The position numbers and the translations under genes are program-made. From Phocaeicola vulgatus ATCC 8482 (GTDB taxonomy: Bacteria; Bacteroidota; Bacteroidia; Bacteroidales; Bacteroidaceae): a stretch of DNA of 64,000 bases. The notes under the pieces were generated by a model that saw nothing but the letters and a program-made list of their open reading frames with translations, searched no databases and had not been told where the DNA came from. This document shows, piece after piece, positions 1-8,241 of this stretch. Positions within the stretch are counted from its first letter, which is position 1. Each line of letters starts with the position of its first letter. The stretch is from NCBI RefSeq assembly GCF_000012825.1, contig NC_009614.1, forward strand, positions 4,216,001 through 4,280,000, given 5' to 3'.

Positions 1-1
1 G

Positions 2-337
2 AAAGGCAAGACTGATGACAGGATTGCTCTGAAAAGGCTGTATGACACAAAGATTACCCGATATGTCAAGGTAAAAGGTGAAGCAAATCCCTTTGACCCC
101 GAATGGACAGAGTATTTTGAAAAGCGCAAGACTTACAAGATGCTACAGTCGCTCAACGGCAGAAAATCATTGCTGTACATGTGGGAAAGACAGGACCATT
201 TATGTCCCGTATGTGGTAAACCCATAGACAAGGAACATCCTTGGGGAACTTCCCAACAAATAGTCAACGGCAAGAAAGTAAATAATCTGCTACATGACAG
301 TTGTAGAAGAAAAGTCATTCAAACTAATAAGATGTAA
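2..337 (+). CDS. group II intron-encoded reverse transcriptase/maturase, C-terminal part
   Basis: Only the last 111 codons are in the window; the frame is open from base 2 and ends at TAA 335-337. The tail is the endonuclease (En) region of LtrA-type proteins: the stretch LLYMWERQDHLCPVCGKPI is typical, with a CPVC zinc-binding pair and a later HDSC pair. The usual WxxHH catalytic histidines are absent (WGTSQQ follows), so the En domain may not cut DNA. If so, mobility would have to use nascent strands at replication forks. The maturase and RT domains, needed for splicing, lie to the left. Confidence 0.88.
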   Translation, partial: KGKTDDRIALKRLYDTKITRYVKVKGEANPFDPEWTEYFEKRKTYKMLQSLNGRKSLLYMWERQDHLCPVCGKPIDKEHPWGTSQQIVNGKKVNNLLHDSCRRKVIQTNKM

Positions 338-378
338 CTATGAGCTGGTTTCTATTAAATAGAAATTTAACACTGCTT

Positions 379-452
379 GAGCCGTATGATTGGAAACTTT
401 CACGTACGGTTCTGAGGGGGGAAAGGGGCAGTAATGCCTCTGACCTACCCGG
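379..452 (+). ncRNA. group II intron domains V and VI
   Basis: Bases 379-412 fold as a canonical 34-nt domain V: GAGCCGTATG pairs with CACGTACGGTTC, with a GAAA tetraloop and the AGC catalytic triad near the 5' end. Bases 413-450 form a second hairpin (GGGGCA/TGCCTC) with an unpaired A in CTGACC as candidate branch point, as expected for domain VI. The intact catalytic hairpin suggests the intron can still splice. Confidence 0.85.
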
Positions 453-453
453 C

Positions 454-999
454 AAGGCGATTGCTTCGCCCACCATGGCTGAATACATCAAATATTTGTA
501 CAAAACGGTCAGAAAGTTCCACGGCATAGCAGGTGTCGTTACCCAGGAGCTGAACGATGTGATAGATTCGCCCATCGTGAAGGAAGCCATCATCAACAAC
601 TCCGACGTGAAGATACTGCTCGACCAGACCAAGTTCAAGGACCGCTACGAGGATATTGCCGCCATCCTGGGACTGACACCCATCCAGCGACAGCAGATTT
701 TTACCATCAATGCCCTGAACAACCGGGAAGGACGCAGCTACTTCAAGGAGGTGTGGATATGCCGGGGACAGAACTCGGATGTGTACGGTGTGGAGGAAGC
801 GCCGGAATGCTACTGGGCCTACACCACCGAACGCACGGAGAAGGAAGCCCTCAAACTCTATCTGGCCCACTACGGAACCATGCAGGAAGCCATCACGCAC
901 ATAGAGGCAGACCGCAAACGGGATGGCGGGCATAAGTATCTGGAATTTGCCAGAAAAGTCAATCAACATCAAAAAGTCATGTCATTATGGTCAAGTTAA
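454..999 (+). CDS. traG: TraG, VirB4-like conjugation ATPase, 3' exon
   Basis: The protein resumes with KAIASPTMAEYIKYLYKTVR, followed by GIAGVVTQELNDV and IINNSDVKILLDQTKFK, the C-terminal third of Bacteroidales TraG (VirB4 family), the ATPase that powers T4SS assembly. In homologues the resumed segment directly follows the DEAW Walker B motif, so the intron entered at a highly conserved catalytic site. The open frame runs back to 340 through intron sequence, but those codons are not traG. Function requires RNA splicing or an intact copy elsewhere. The end overlaps the next gene by 13 bp, so the tra operon continues. The 5' exon is outside the window. Confidence 0.88.
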   Translation, partial: KAIASPTMAEYIKYLYKTVRKFHGIAGVVTQELNDVIDSPIVKEAIINNSDVKILLDQTKFKDRYEDIAAILGLTPIQRQQIFTINALNNREGRSYFKEVWICRGQNSDVYGVEEAPECYWAYTTERTEKEALKLYLAHYGTMQEAITHIEADRKRDGGHKYLEFARKVNQHQKVMSLWSS

Positions 1000-1724
1000 G
1001 ATTCCTGTTGATGGCGGTGCTGATGCTTGCCGCTTCAACGCAAATGTATGCCGGATGGCGGGTCGTGGTCGACAAGAACTGCATCAAAATCGTATCGTCC
1101 AACCTTGCCGCCCAGAAACTCATCGAGAAACAGCACAATGCCCGGCTGGACACCATCGCCGCCAAGCAGCAGAAGGTGGAACTCTATTCGGTCAGCATGG
1201 CCACGATGAAGGAACTCTACAAGTTGTCGATGCAGAACATCTCCGGCTTCGGCACGGAGAGCCTGTACTACAAGGAAATCGGCAGCTGTGCCCTCGACAT
1301 CATCCGGAACGTACCGGAACTGATTAAAACGGTCAGCAAGGCCAAGTTCACCAACCAGCTCTACTGCCTGACGGAACTCGGAGGGCTGGTGATGGAAACT
1401 CAGCAGCTGGTAGGCAATTTCGTGAACATCGTGAACAATGCGAAGATACCCAATCCGCTCAAGGGAGAAGGCACAGCCGAGAGGAAGAGCGATGGCTACA
1501 ACATACTCGATCGTTACGAACGGATGTCGCTGGCCAACTCCATCTACACCAATCTGAATGAGATCCGCTACAAGGTGGACGGCATGATGCTCATGGCACA
1601 GTATGCCACGCTGAATGACCTCTGCTTTGCCATCAACCCCGAAGGATGGGCCAACGTGATGACCATGCGCAACCAGGTGGACGGACTCGTATCGGACTGG
1701 AACGGACTGGTGGCAACTAATTGA
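987..1724 (+). CDS. TraI-like periplasmic conjugation protein (paralogue 1)
   Basis: 245 aa. A signal peptide (MVKLRFLLMAVLMLAAS, cleavage after the QMYA stretch) is followed by a mainly helical exported domain. Near the C terminus is LNDLCFAINPEGWANVM, then VDGLVSDWNG. The same signature occurs in the protein at 20043-20786 (LWFSLDPEGWANVM ... ISDWNQGY), so the two are paralogues. In Bacteroidales conjugative elements proteins of this type sit between TraG and TraJ and are treated as T4SS periplasmic components; the molecular role is unknown. It overlaps the end of traG, implying translational coupling. Confidence 0.75.
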   Translation: MVKLRFLLMAVLMLAASTQMYAGWRVVVDKNCIKIVSSNLAAQKLIEKQHNARLDTIAAKQQKVELYSVSMATMKELYKLSMQNISGFGTESLYYKEIGSCALDIIRNVPELIKTVSKAKFTNQLYCLTELGGLVMETQQLVGNFVNIVNNAKIPNPLKGEGTAERKSDGYNILDRYERMSLANSIYTNLNEIRYKVDGMMLMAQYATLNDLCFAINPEGWANVMTMRNQVDGLVSDWNGLVATN

Positions 1725-1754
1725 ATTATCTTGTAACACGCAACTTATACGGCT

Positions 1755-2453
1755 ATGAAACACTGGAAAAAGAAATTGGGCGCATTGTGTTTGATGCTAT
1801 CTGTCATGTCCTCAAATATGAGCTATGCCGTGGTCATACCCAAGGACCTGCCCACCATCGAAGCCCTGATAGCCCTGCACAAGTGCATCAAGAAGGACGA
1901 GGACCAGGCACTGGGCAGAGTGGCCACCAGCTTCGGGGAGCAGTCCATGATCACGAAAGGCGCCAACAAGTTCAACGAGGTGCGGACCACGCTGAACACC
2001 AAGATAAGCAATGCCCATTCCTACTTGGTGCTGGCCGGAGCCATTTCCTCCACCGCCAACTCGCTCTACATACTGGTCAAGGAGTACAAGGACTTTACCT
2101 CCAACACCTTCAAGCATGTCAAGAAGAAGCCCTTTGTGGGATGGTACTATGCCGATGCCAACGTGGCGATAGCCCGGGAAGTGAAGCACTGCTACAAGCT
2201 CTACGCTTCCGTGGCCGCTTTGGGCATCAACCTGATGAAAGCCTCCATGGACGAGAAACTGAACCTGGTGATGACCCTCAAAGCCACCATTGACAAGGCC
2301 CGCTACATCGTGGACAATGCGAACCTCTACTGCTTTCTCATCACCGACTGCGGCTGGAAGCCCGACTACATCTGGGAAATACTCAACTCCAACGTGAAGG
2401 ACGAGATTGTGAATCGTGTCATCAATCAATGGAACAAAGGATATGCGGTATAG
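1755..2453 (+). CDS. TraI-like periplasmic conjugation protein (paralogue 2)
   Basis: 232 aa with a signal peptide (lysine-rich start, hydrophobic LGALCLMLSVMS, then NMSYA). The body is helical, with ILVKEYKDFTSNTFKHVKKK in the middle and a C terminus NQWNKGYAV that echoes the WNxGY ending of the other TraI-like proteins. It lacks the EGWANVM motif, so it is a more distant relative of the genes at 987 and 20043. It lies 30 bp after the preceding gene and overlaps the next by 11 bp. Probable role: periplasmic T4SS component. The family assignment is inference from position, export signal and C-terminal motif. Confidence 0.65.
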   Translation: MKHWKKKLGALCLMLSVMSSNMSYAVVIPKDLPTIEALIALHKCIKKDEDQALGRVATSFGEQSMITKGANKFNEVRTTLNTKISNAHSYLVLAGAISSTANSLYILVKEYKDFTSNTFKHVKKKPFVGWYYADANVAIAREVKHCYKLYASVAALGINLMKASMDEKLNLVMTLKATIDKARYIVDNANLYCFLITDCGWKPDYIWEILNSNVKDEIVNRVINQWNKGYAV

Positions 2454-3120
2454 AATTTTATTACTCTGCTTGCTGGGCATGACAGTGGTTTCCGGTCTGT
2501 ATGCCCAGCGTCCTACCAAGGACAAGGAAAAGGCCCGGCAGTGGCAGTCCATGGAGAACGGTCCCTGGGACTTCGCACCGGACTGGTACTACTTCTTTCT
2601 GCACAAGAAATACTCGGGAGCGGAAATGTACTGGAAGTGGGCAGGATTCCAATCCGGCTTCCGGGTGCGCTTCAAGGAGCACAAATCCAACGTGAAGCGC
2701 ATCATGCCCACCCGGGTAACGGCGGAAGAGACCCAGCGGCAGAAAATCAAGAAGGTGGAGGAAGAGCGCCAGAAGATGGAGGAACTCTATCAGGAGGAAT
2801 TGCTCCGCGAGGCAGACCGCAACGTGGATCTGATGTTCCCTTCCTACAAGGACGAGTTCAACCGGATGCAGGACTGCATCACCGACGGACTGCTCTACTG
2901 CATGCAGAAAAGCAAGGGCAAGCTCCAGTACCAGGTGGATGAACTGAGCCGCCAGAATGAAATCCTCTGTGCCGACATCGCCTACATCCACAAGATGGGA
3001 GTCGGCTACGGACTGGAGAATGCCAAGCGGCAGAAGGCTTACGAGGAAGCCCGGCAGAAGATGGAGGAACTGGTCAAACGGACCGCCAACCTCTGTGCGG
3101 TGGCTTCCACGCATTATTAA
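2443..3120 (+). CDS. exported coiled-coil conjugation protein
   Basis: 225 aa from the ATG at 2443, chosen because it gives an ideal signal peptide (MRYRILLLCLLGMTVVSGLYAQ); an upstream ATG at 2416 lies inside the previous gene. After a tryptophan/tyrosine-rich N-terminal segment (PDWYYFFLHKKYSG) comes a long charged helix rich in E, K, R and Q (about residues 85-135) and another near the C terminus, predicted coiled coils. It overlaps the upstream gene by 11 bp and precedes traJ by 31 bp. No enzymatic motif is visible. It is probably a periplasmic part of the mating apparatus. Confidence 0.65.
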   Translation: MRYRILLLCLLGMTVVSGLYAQRPTKDKEKARQWQSMENGPWDFAPDWYYFFLHKKYSGAEMYWKWAGFQSGFRVRFKEHKSNVKRIMPTRVTAEETQRQKIKKVEEERQKMEELYQEELLREADRNVDLMFPSYKDEFNRMQDCITDGLLYCMQKSKGKLQYQVDELSRQNEILCADIAYIHKMGVGYGLENAKRQKAYEEARQKMEELVKRTANLCAVASTHY

Positions 3121-3151
3121 AAGGAATATGTAACGAAAATAGAATGAAAAT

Positions 3152-4291
3152 ATGAATCTACTGTTAGTACCATTAACCATCGGATTGCCTGCCATTGACG
3201 AGAGTCTGGACAAGCTGCTGGTCGCCATGGAAACCTTTCCCAATGTAGCGGTGCTGGGTGATGCCATCGGACTGGCACGCATCCTCGGCCTGTTGCTGGC
3301 GCTCTGTGTAGGCTCCTACGAATGCTGGATGATGATGCTCGGGCGGCGCGGCATGGACGTGATGAAACTCCTGCGCATCATCGGCATTTCCATCTGTATC
3401 TCTTCTTCCTCCTGGATCTGTCAGGCCCTGCAGGCTCCCGGCAAAGGACTGGAAACCGCGACCAAGGCCATGGCAAAAGCCAAGAACAAGGAAGTGGCCG
3501 CTTTCGAGCTGAAGGTGGCGCAGAAACAGAGTGAATACCTCGACCGGCTGAGAGCCGTGCAGGACTCCATATCTACCGCTCAGCAGGTAGCCGCCATCGG
3601 ACAGGATGCCGCCTGGTGGGACAAGCTCATCTACAACGTGGAGAATCTGGGCAACACCATCAACAACTATGCCCAGCGGGCAGCGGTGGCGGCTGAAACC
3701 AAGATGAGCGAATGGATCAACGATGTCATCCGTTTTGTGGGGGAACTGATATTCCAGATGTCCTACTACGGCATTCTGGTGGCGCAGCGTATCTTCATGG
3801 CCATCATGATGATTTTCTGTCCCATCATGTTCGCCCTGTCCCTGGCTCCGCCCTGGAATTCGGCCTGGAGCCAGTGGATGTCGAAGTTCCTTTCCCTCTC
3901 GTTGTGGGGTTTCGTCACCTATATGTGCATCTACTACATTGACTTTATCCTGCTTTATAATTTGCAGCAGGATTTGATTGCCTACAACCATCTTCTTCAT
4001 GGCTCGGTGAACTCATGGGAGCAGATAGGCGCCTTGGGACTGCAGGGCATCGGCTCCAACTGCATGTATGCCATGGGCATGCTAGTGGGTGCCTATATCA
4101 TCCGCTTTGTTCCTGAAGTGGCTTCGTGGCTCATTCCGGGCGGTATCAGTTCGGGTGCAGGTTCAGCAGCAGGCAGTACGGTGATGGGCATGGCAGCAAT
4201 GGCAGGCGGTGCAGCCGGCGGAGCGGCAGGTTCCGTAGTGGGCGGTGCCATTTCCATGATCAAGCCCAAGTCCAAGTCAGGAAAGAAATAA
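3152..4291 (+). CDS. traJ: TraJ, polytopic inner-membrane T4SS protein (VirB6/TrbL-like)
   Basis: 379 aa with several hydrophobic segments (about residues 30-55, 70-88, 200-230, 250-275, 310-330) and a long soluble helical stretch between them (about 90-190). The tail after the last membrane segment is rich in Gly, Ala and Ser (GGISSGAGSAAGS, then AAGGAAGG) and ends in lysines. Length, topology and position between the periplasmic proteins and TraK match Bacteroidales TraJ, the likely VirB6-like inner-membrane pore component. It is followed 18 bp later by traK. Confidence 0.85.
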   Translation: MNLLLVPLTIGLPAIDESLDKLLVAMETFPNVAVLGDAIGLARILGLLLALCVGSYECWMMMLGRRGMDVMKLLRIIGISICISSSSWICQALQAPGKGLETATKAMAKAKNKEVAAFELKVAQKQSEYLDRLRAVQDSISTAQQVAAIGQDAAWWDKLIYNVENLGNTINNYAQRAAVAAETKMSEWINDVIRFVGELIFQMSYYGILVAQRIFMAIMMIFCPIMFALSLAPPWNSAWSQWMSKFLSLSLWGFVTYMCIYYIDFILLYNLQQDLIAYNHLLHGSVNSWEQIGALGLQGIGSNCMYAMGMLVGAYIIRFVPEVASWLIPGGISSGAGSAAGSTVMGMAAMAGGAAGGAAGSVVGGAISMIKPKSKSGKK

Positions 4292-4309
4292 TCTCTAATC
4301 CCAACGAAT

Positions 4310-4906
4310 ATGCTTATTGAATCATTAGCACAGAAAACGAAACTCGCCCTGATGACGGTGCTGGCCACGATAGGTGGCTGCACCCTCATCTGCGGGTTCA
4401 CCGTCTGGTGCTGCATCTCGCTCGTGACGAAAGAGCGCGAGCAGATCTACATACTGGACGGTGACATTCCCTTCCTGGCACAGCGTGCCCGGCTGGAAGC
4501 GAACTTCACGATGGAAGCCAAAGCCCATATCCAGCTCTTCCATCAGTACTTCTTTAATCTGCCTCCTGACAACGACTACATCAAGTGGACGGTCGGCAAG
4601 GCGATGTACATGGCAGACGGTACGGCCCTCAAACAGAAGCAGGCTTTGGATGAGAACGGATTCTACTCCGACATCATCTCTTCCTCGGCAGTCTGTACCA
4701 TCATGTGTGACTCTATTCAGTTCGACGAACATGAACGGAAGTTTACCTACTACGGAACGCAGCTCATCAAGCGCCGAACCAAGGACTTGAAGCGCAGCAT
4801 GATTACCACGGGGTACATTGAATCGGTTCCCCGAACCCGGAATAATCCGCATGGACTGCTGATTACCAACTGGCGAACACTGGAGAATAAAGATCTCGAT
4901 TACTGA
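4310..4906 (+). CDS. traK: TraK, VirB8-like T4SS protein
   Basis: 198 aa with one N-terminal membrane anchor (about residues 13-38, LALMTVLATIGGCTLICGF) and a periplasmic domain containing FNLPPDNDYIKWTVGKAMYMAD. The C-terminal GLLITNWRTLENKDL is characteristic of Bacteroidales TraK. VirB8-type proteins nucleate the core complex at the inner membrane. The gene is followed by a 101-bp AT-rich spacer rather than an overlap, unusual in this otherwise tight operon. Confidence 0.88.
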   Translation: MLIESLAQKTKLALMTVLATIGGCTLICGFTVWCCISLVTKEREQIYILDGDIPFLAQRARLEANFTMEAKAHIQLFHQYFFNLPPDNDYIKWTVGKAMYMADGTALKQKQALDENGFYSDIISSSAVCTIMCDSIQFDEHERKFTYYGTQLIKRRTKDLKRSMITTGYIESVPRTRNNPHGLLITNWRTLENKDLDY

Positions 4907-5007
4907 TGATAATCAGGTAATTACTCACAAATTACCGAAGAATTACTCAGTAATTACCAAGTAATAACCAAGAATAACTGAAGAATAACCATCAAATAAC
5001 TGCCTAT
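4907..5007. repeat. AT-rich spacer of short direct repeats (TAATTAC / AAGAATAAC)
   Basis: The spacer holds at least four near-copies of TAATTAC(C) or AATTACTC, and AAGAATAAC twice. It belongs to a class of AT-rich GTAA/TAAT-repeated spacers seen again at 6735-6869, 20787-20883, 25780-25869, 26635-26719 and 32326-32410. No open frame. Function unknown; protein-binding sites or spreading non-coding repeats are both possible. Confidence 0.55.
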
Positions 5008-5499
5008 ATGAAATCATTTAGAAAGACACTTCAGGAAAGCAGGCTCAAGACGCATCACTTGATACGCTCCTGGCTGCAACCCAGGTTGGGAGCCGTTGGC
5101 ACCAGGTACCGCCTGGCAGGACGCATCCGGCTGGCCAACATCTGGGCAAGAAAGCATCCCAAACGCACCTTTGCCTATGTCACCGGTTCACTCTTTTTCC
5201 TGCTGGCAAGTACCGTGGCTATCGACAGCATGACCTTGTCAGACCAACGTGAGCCGGATGTCAGTAGCATTGCCCAGTTGGAACCCATCTTTTCCGGATT
5301 CCGTACCATTCAGGCAAACAAGAGCGTACACCGTACCACGCTGACGGAGTTGACCCATGAAGGGCAGCTGCTCCGGGAAAAATTGGATTCGTTGATAGCG
5401 ATACCGCATAAAAGCCATCAGGATTCTATCCACATTGTGCAAAGCTACAACCGGCTGGAATCCATCGTCAAATCACTTAAAAACAATGACCATCCATGA
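5008..5499 (+). CDS. small membrane protein in TraL position
   Basis: 163 aa. The basic N-terminal half (about 50 residues rich in R and K) leads into one membrane segment (about residues 53-72, FAYVTGSLFFLLASTVAI), then a periplasmic part with a helical C terminus. Basic side in the cytoplasm implies N-in topology. It lies between traK and traM where CTnDOT-type operons carry traL, but I do not recognise convincing sequence similarity to TraL. The stop overlaps the start of traM by 4 bp (ATGA). Probable inner-membrane accessory of the T4SS. Confidence 0.6.
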   Translation: MKSFRKTLQESRLKTHHLIRSWLQPRLGAVGTRYRLAGRIRLANIWARKHPKRTFAYVTGSLFFLLASTVAIDSMTLSDQREPDVSSIAQLEPIFSGFRTIQANKSVHRTTLTELTHEGQLLREKLDSLIAIPHKSHQDSIHIVQSYNRLESIVKSLKNNDHP

Positions 5500-6734
5500 T
5501 CAGTAAAATCAATTTCAAACAGCCCAAGTACATCTTCCCGCTGGTGGTGTTCATTCCCCTGTGTGCCCTGGTGTACTTCGTGATGCAGACCTTCGGAGGC
5601 AGCGAGGACGCCCAGCAGACGGTTGCCACCGACCGCATCAATACGGAACTGCCGCAAGCCAATGCGGAGGAAGCCGGAGATAAAATGTATGAGATGTTGC
5701 GCCGTTTCGGGGACGAAGATGCCTTCACTGCGATTGGTGCCATCGGTGAAGAACAGAAAGAGAACGAGGAACTAGAGCACGGCTACAGCGAAGACGAACT
5801 TAACAAACTGGATGCAGCAGAAGCGGAACGGCTTCGTCAGCAACGGGAAATGGAGGAACTGGAGAGGTCGTTGGCCGAGTCCAGAAGACACATCAATTCC
5901 TTTGCATACGGGGATAATCCTTCTTCCGGAAATAGGTCAGGTAATGGAAGCAGAACTGGTACATCTACTGCTACCGAAGGCTATACTTCACAAGATGACT
6001 TCGCCCGTGACCTGGAGGAAATTCAGCGCAGAAGTTTCGAGCGCCAGAAGGCTATTGAAAGCGGATTGGGTATCGGACGTTTTGACCGTGATGAACAAGC
6101 GGAGAAGCTGCGGAAGGATTCCATAGCCAAAGTCCGTCAGGCCGAAAAGGAGCGCAACCGCCCCAAGCTTGTCATCAAGTCCGGTGATACCAATGCGGAG
6201 AAGTTTCATACGGTAACATCTCCTGATGATGTAGCGGAAGCCAAGTTGATCCGTGCTATGATTGACCAGACCACTAAGGCAAAAGAAGGGACCAGACTTC
6301 GTTTCAAATTGCTGGACGACATTACCGTCAGCAACACCAAGTTGAAGAAAGGCACCTACCTCTATGGAACAGTGACAGGCTTCGGACAGCAGCGTGTCAA
6401 GGCTACCATTACCAGTATTCTGGTCGGTGATAAGTTCATCAACGTGAAGCTTTCTGTGTTCGATAATGACGGCATGGAAGGGTTTTATGTACCAGAATCT
6501 TCCTTCCGTGAGTTTGTAAAGGATGCCAGCTCCAGTGCCGTGCAGCAGAACATCAGTTTTGAATCGGAAGATGGCTATGGCTCTGGAATCTCGGGTGAAG
6601 CCCTGGCACTGCAAGCCTTGCAAAACGTCTATAACTCAGCTTCTTCGGCTATCTCGTCCAATATCCGCAAGAACAAGGCGAAAATCAAGTACAACACGAT
6701 TGTTTACCTAATCAACTCGGAGGAAGCAAGATGA
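5496..6734 (+). CDS. traM: TraM, VirB10-like T4SS core protein
   Basis: 412 aa: a short cytoplasmic N terminus, one membrane span (about residues 11-31, YIFPLVVFIPLCALVYFVM), a long charged, Gln/Glu/Arg-rich periplasmic linker (about 60-240) and a C-terminal beta domain (about 250-412) with TRLRFKLLDDITV and KKGTYLYGTVTGFG. This is the Bacteroidales TraM architecture, equivalent to VirB10, which spans the envelope and couples ATPase energy to the outer-membrane pore. It overlaps the upstream gene by 4 bp; a 135-bp repeat-rich spacer follows before traN. Confidence 0.9.
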   Translation: MISKINFKQPKYIFPLVVFIPLCALVYFVMQTFGGSEDAQQTVATDRINTELPQANAEEAGDKMYEMLRRFGDEDAFTAIGAIGEEQKENEELEHGYSEDELNKLDAAEAERLRQQREMEELERSLAESRRHINSFAYGDNPSSGNRSGNGSRTGTSTATEGYTSQDDFARDLEEIQRRSFERQKAIESGLGIGRFDRDEQAEKLRKDSIAKVRQAEKERNRPKLVIKSGDTNAEKFHTVTSPDDVAEAKLIRAMIDQTTKAKEGTRLRFKLLDDITVSNTKLKKGTYLYGTVTGFGQQRVKATITSILVGDKFINVKLSVFDNDGMEGFYVPESSFREFVKDASSSAVQQNISFESEDGYGSGISGEALALQALQNVYNSASSAISSNIRKNKAKIKYNTIVYLINSEEAR

Positions 6735-6869
6735 TAAGCCAAGAATAAAAATAGGTAAACTATCTTACTAATCATATAGTCAACAAAGTTACAAATCATA
6801 GAGTAAGTAAGATTACAAATAATAAAGTAAGCAATTCAACCAATCAGTAAATCATAAATATTACTCAAT
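6735..6869. repeat. AT-rich spacer with repeated GTAAG / AATAAAGTAAGCAA motifs
   Basis: It contains GGTAAACTATCTTACTAATC, ATAGAGTAAGTAAGATTAC and AATAAAGTAAGCAATTC before the traN start. The same words recur in spacers upstream of 20884, 25870, 26720 and 32411. It is non-coding. The traN ATG at 6870 lies directly behind it. Confidence 0.6.
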
Positions 6870-7742
6870 ATGAAAGCGAAATTATTTTTACTTTTCTTCG
6901 GTCTTCTCGGTATTGTCGTACAGGCTGCAGCCAAGGAGAAGATCTATGTGAACTGTGAGGTCACTACCCATATCGTCATGCCCGAGAACATCAAGTTGGT
7001 GGACATATCTACAACCAAGATTATGGGCAACCAGTGTGCCGACAATATGGTACGCATCAAGCCTTATCTGGAGCAAGACTCCATCAAGGCTTCCTTTGAC
7101 GAGAATGAGTTACTGGGCACCATCACCCTGGTTGGAGAGCGCCATATCGCTCAGTATGAAGTGGTTTATACCCATTATCCCAGCATGGCAGCCTCCATCT
7201 TTGAAGTGGCCTACAGTGATACCCAGTCCTATATCAACCCCGAAGTGTCGATGCCCAAGGCCGAAATGGTACGCTATGCGTGGGCGGTGTATGGCAGCAA
7301 GCGAAAGTACAATCAGGTGGTGTCGAATGCCCACGGCATGAAGGCCATCGTCAACAATATCTATACCATCGGCGACTACTTCTTTATTGATTATTCCTTA
7401 CAGAACAAGACGAAGATTGCCTACGATATAGAGGAACTCCGCGTGAAGCTGACGGACAAGAAAGAGACGAAAGCCACCAACTCGCAGACCATCGAATTGA
7501 CACCGGTTTACTCATTGAACCCCGTCAAGAAGTTCAAGAAGAATTACCGCAATGTGCTGGTGATTGAGAAGCTGACCTTCCCGGATGAGAAGGTGCTCCG
7601 TCTGGAAATCTCAGAGAACCAAATCAGTGGCCGTGTCATTACGCTCACCATTGAATATGAAGACATCCTCAATGCCGATGGCTTTGATTCGGACATTCTG
7701 AAGAATTCCTCTTGTTATCTGTATTACTATATTTACCGCTAA
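6870..7742 (+). CDS. traN: TraN, VirB9-like T4SS protein
   Basis: 290 aa with a signal peptide (MKAKLFLLFFGLLGIVVQAAA) and a beta-rich body: KIYVNCEVTTHIVMPENIKLVDIST at the N terminus and a C-terminal domain with YFFIDYSLQNKTKIAYDIEE. This matches Bacteroidales TraN (DUF4138), the VirB9-like component that with TraM builds the outer-membrane core complex. The gene follows a repeat-rich spacer and is 3 bp from traO, with which it is surely co-transcribed. Confidence 0.88.
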   Translation: MKAKLFLLFFGLLGIVVQAAAKEKIYVNCEVTTHIVMPENIKLVDISTTKIMGNQCADNMVRIKPYLEQDSIKASFDENELLGTITLVGERHIAQYEVVYTHYPSMAASIFEVAYSDTQSYINPEVSMPKAEMVRYAWAVYGSKRKYNQVVSNAHGMKAIVNNIYTIGDYFFIDYSLQNKTKIAYDIEELRVKLTDKKETKATNSQTIELTPVYSLNPVKKFKKNYRNVLVIEKLTFPDEKVLRLEISENQISGRVITLTIEYEDILNADGFDSDILKNSSCYLYYYIYR

Positions 7743-7745
7743 GTT

Positions 7746-8219
7746 ATGAAGAAAATCTTATTTGTTTTAGTATGTGCGTTTGCCGTGCTTTCGGCATCTG
7801 CACAGGACAAGAAACTCACGCTGAATGCAGGTTTCCTGTTTCCGAATACTTTGAATGCGATGATTGGTTACGAGCATCCGTTGAGCTATGGCAATGCCGT
7901 GGAAATCTACGGTGAAGTGGGGAATCATTGGCAGAAACCCACCTGCTGCCGGTTCTGGAAGGGTTACTATTGGGATGGCGGATTGGTCTATAAGCAGCGA
8001 CTGGTACGTTACAAGAACGGCATACTTCGCTTCCGTCTCGGTCCTCAGTTCGGTGCCACCCAGAAGAAGTTCTTCCTCGGTGTGGAAGCCGGCTTTGAAT
8101 ACAGCTATGTCTTTCAGAACGGCTGGGAGTTTTCGCTGATCCAGAAGAACAACGTGAACTTCCTGCATGGAGATACCTTCCGTAACGGACTCTTACTCGG
8201 TGTGAAGATTCCTTTTTAG
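7746..8219 (+). CDS. traO: TraO-like conjugation protein, probably outer-membrane
   Basis: 157 aa with a signal peptide (MKKILFVLVCAFAVLSASAQ) and a body of alternating amphipathic beta strands (KLTLNAGFLFPN, NAVEIYGEVGNHW, GILRFRLGPQFGATQ, FFLGVEAGFEYSYVF) ending in phenylalanine (LLGVKIPF), the usual sign of an outer-membrane beta barrel. Length, strand pattern and position after traN match the Bacteroides TraO family. Its exact role in conjugation is not known. Confidence 0.75.
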   Translation: MKKILFVLVCAFAVLSASAQDKKLTLNAGFLFPNTLNAMIGYEHPLSYGNAVEIYGEVGNHWQKPTCCRFWKGYYWDGGLVYKQRLVRYKNGILRFRLGPQFGATQKKFFLGVEAGFEYSYVFQNGWEFSLIQKNNVNFLHGDTFRNGLLLGVKIPF

Positions 8220-8241
8220 TATTCACTCAATCTGATGGCTT

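Larger units (their letters stand above)
1..453 (+). mobile_element. group II intron, 3' portion (left end outside window)
   Basis: Seen: the end of an intron-encoded protein, then a 34-nt domain V hairpin at 379-412 and a domain VI-like hairpin at 413-450, and then an open frame that resumes in the middle of a VirB4-like ATPase. This order (IEP, DV, DVI, 3' exon) is that of a bacterial group II intron. The intron lies in the same orientation as traG. The 3' splice site is placed at about 450-454 from where the ATPase similarity resumes; the exact base is inferred. Confidence 0.9.

Noticed and set aside
340..453. Coding start of the traG fragment at 340
   Set aside because: These codons are intron RNA (domains V and VI), not traG sequence.
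1..999. Diversity-generating retroelement
   Set aside because: The reverse-transcriptase-type end is of the group II intron kind with domain V; no template/variable repeat pair is visible.
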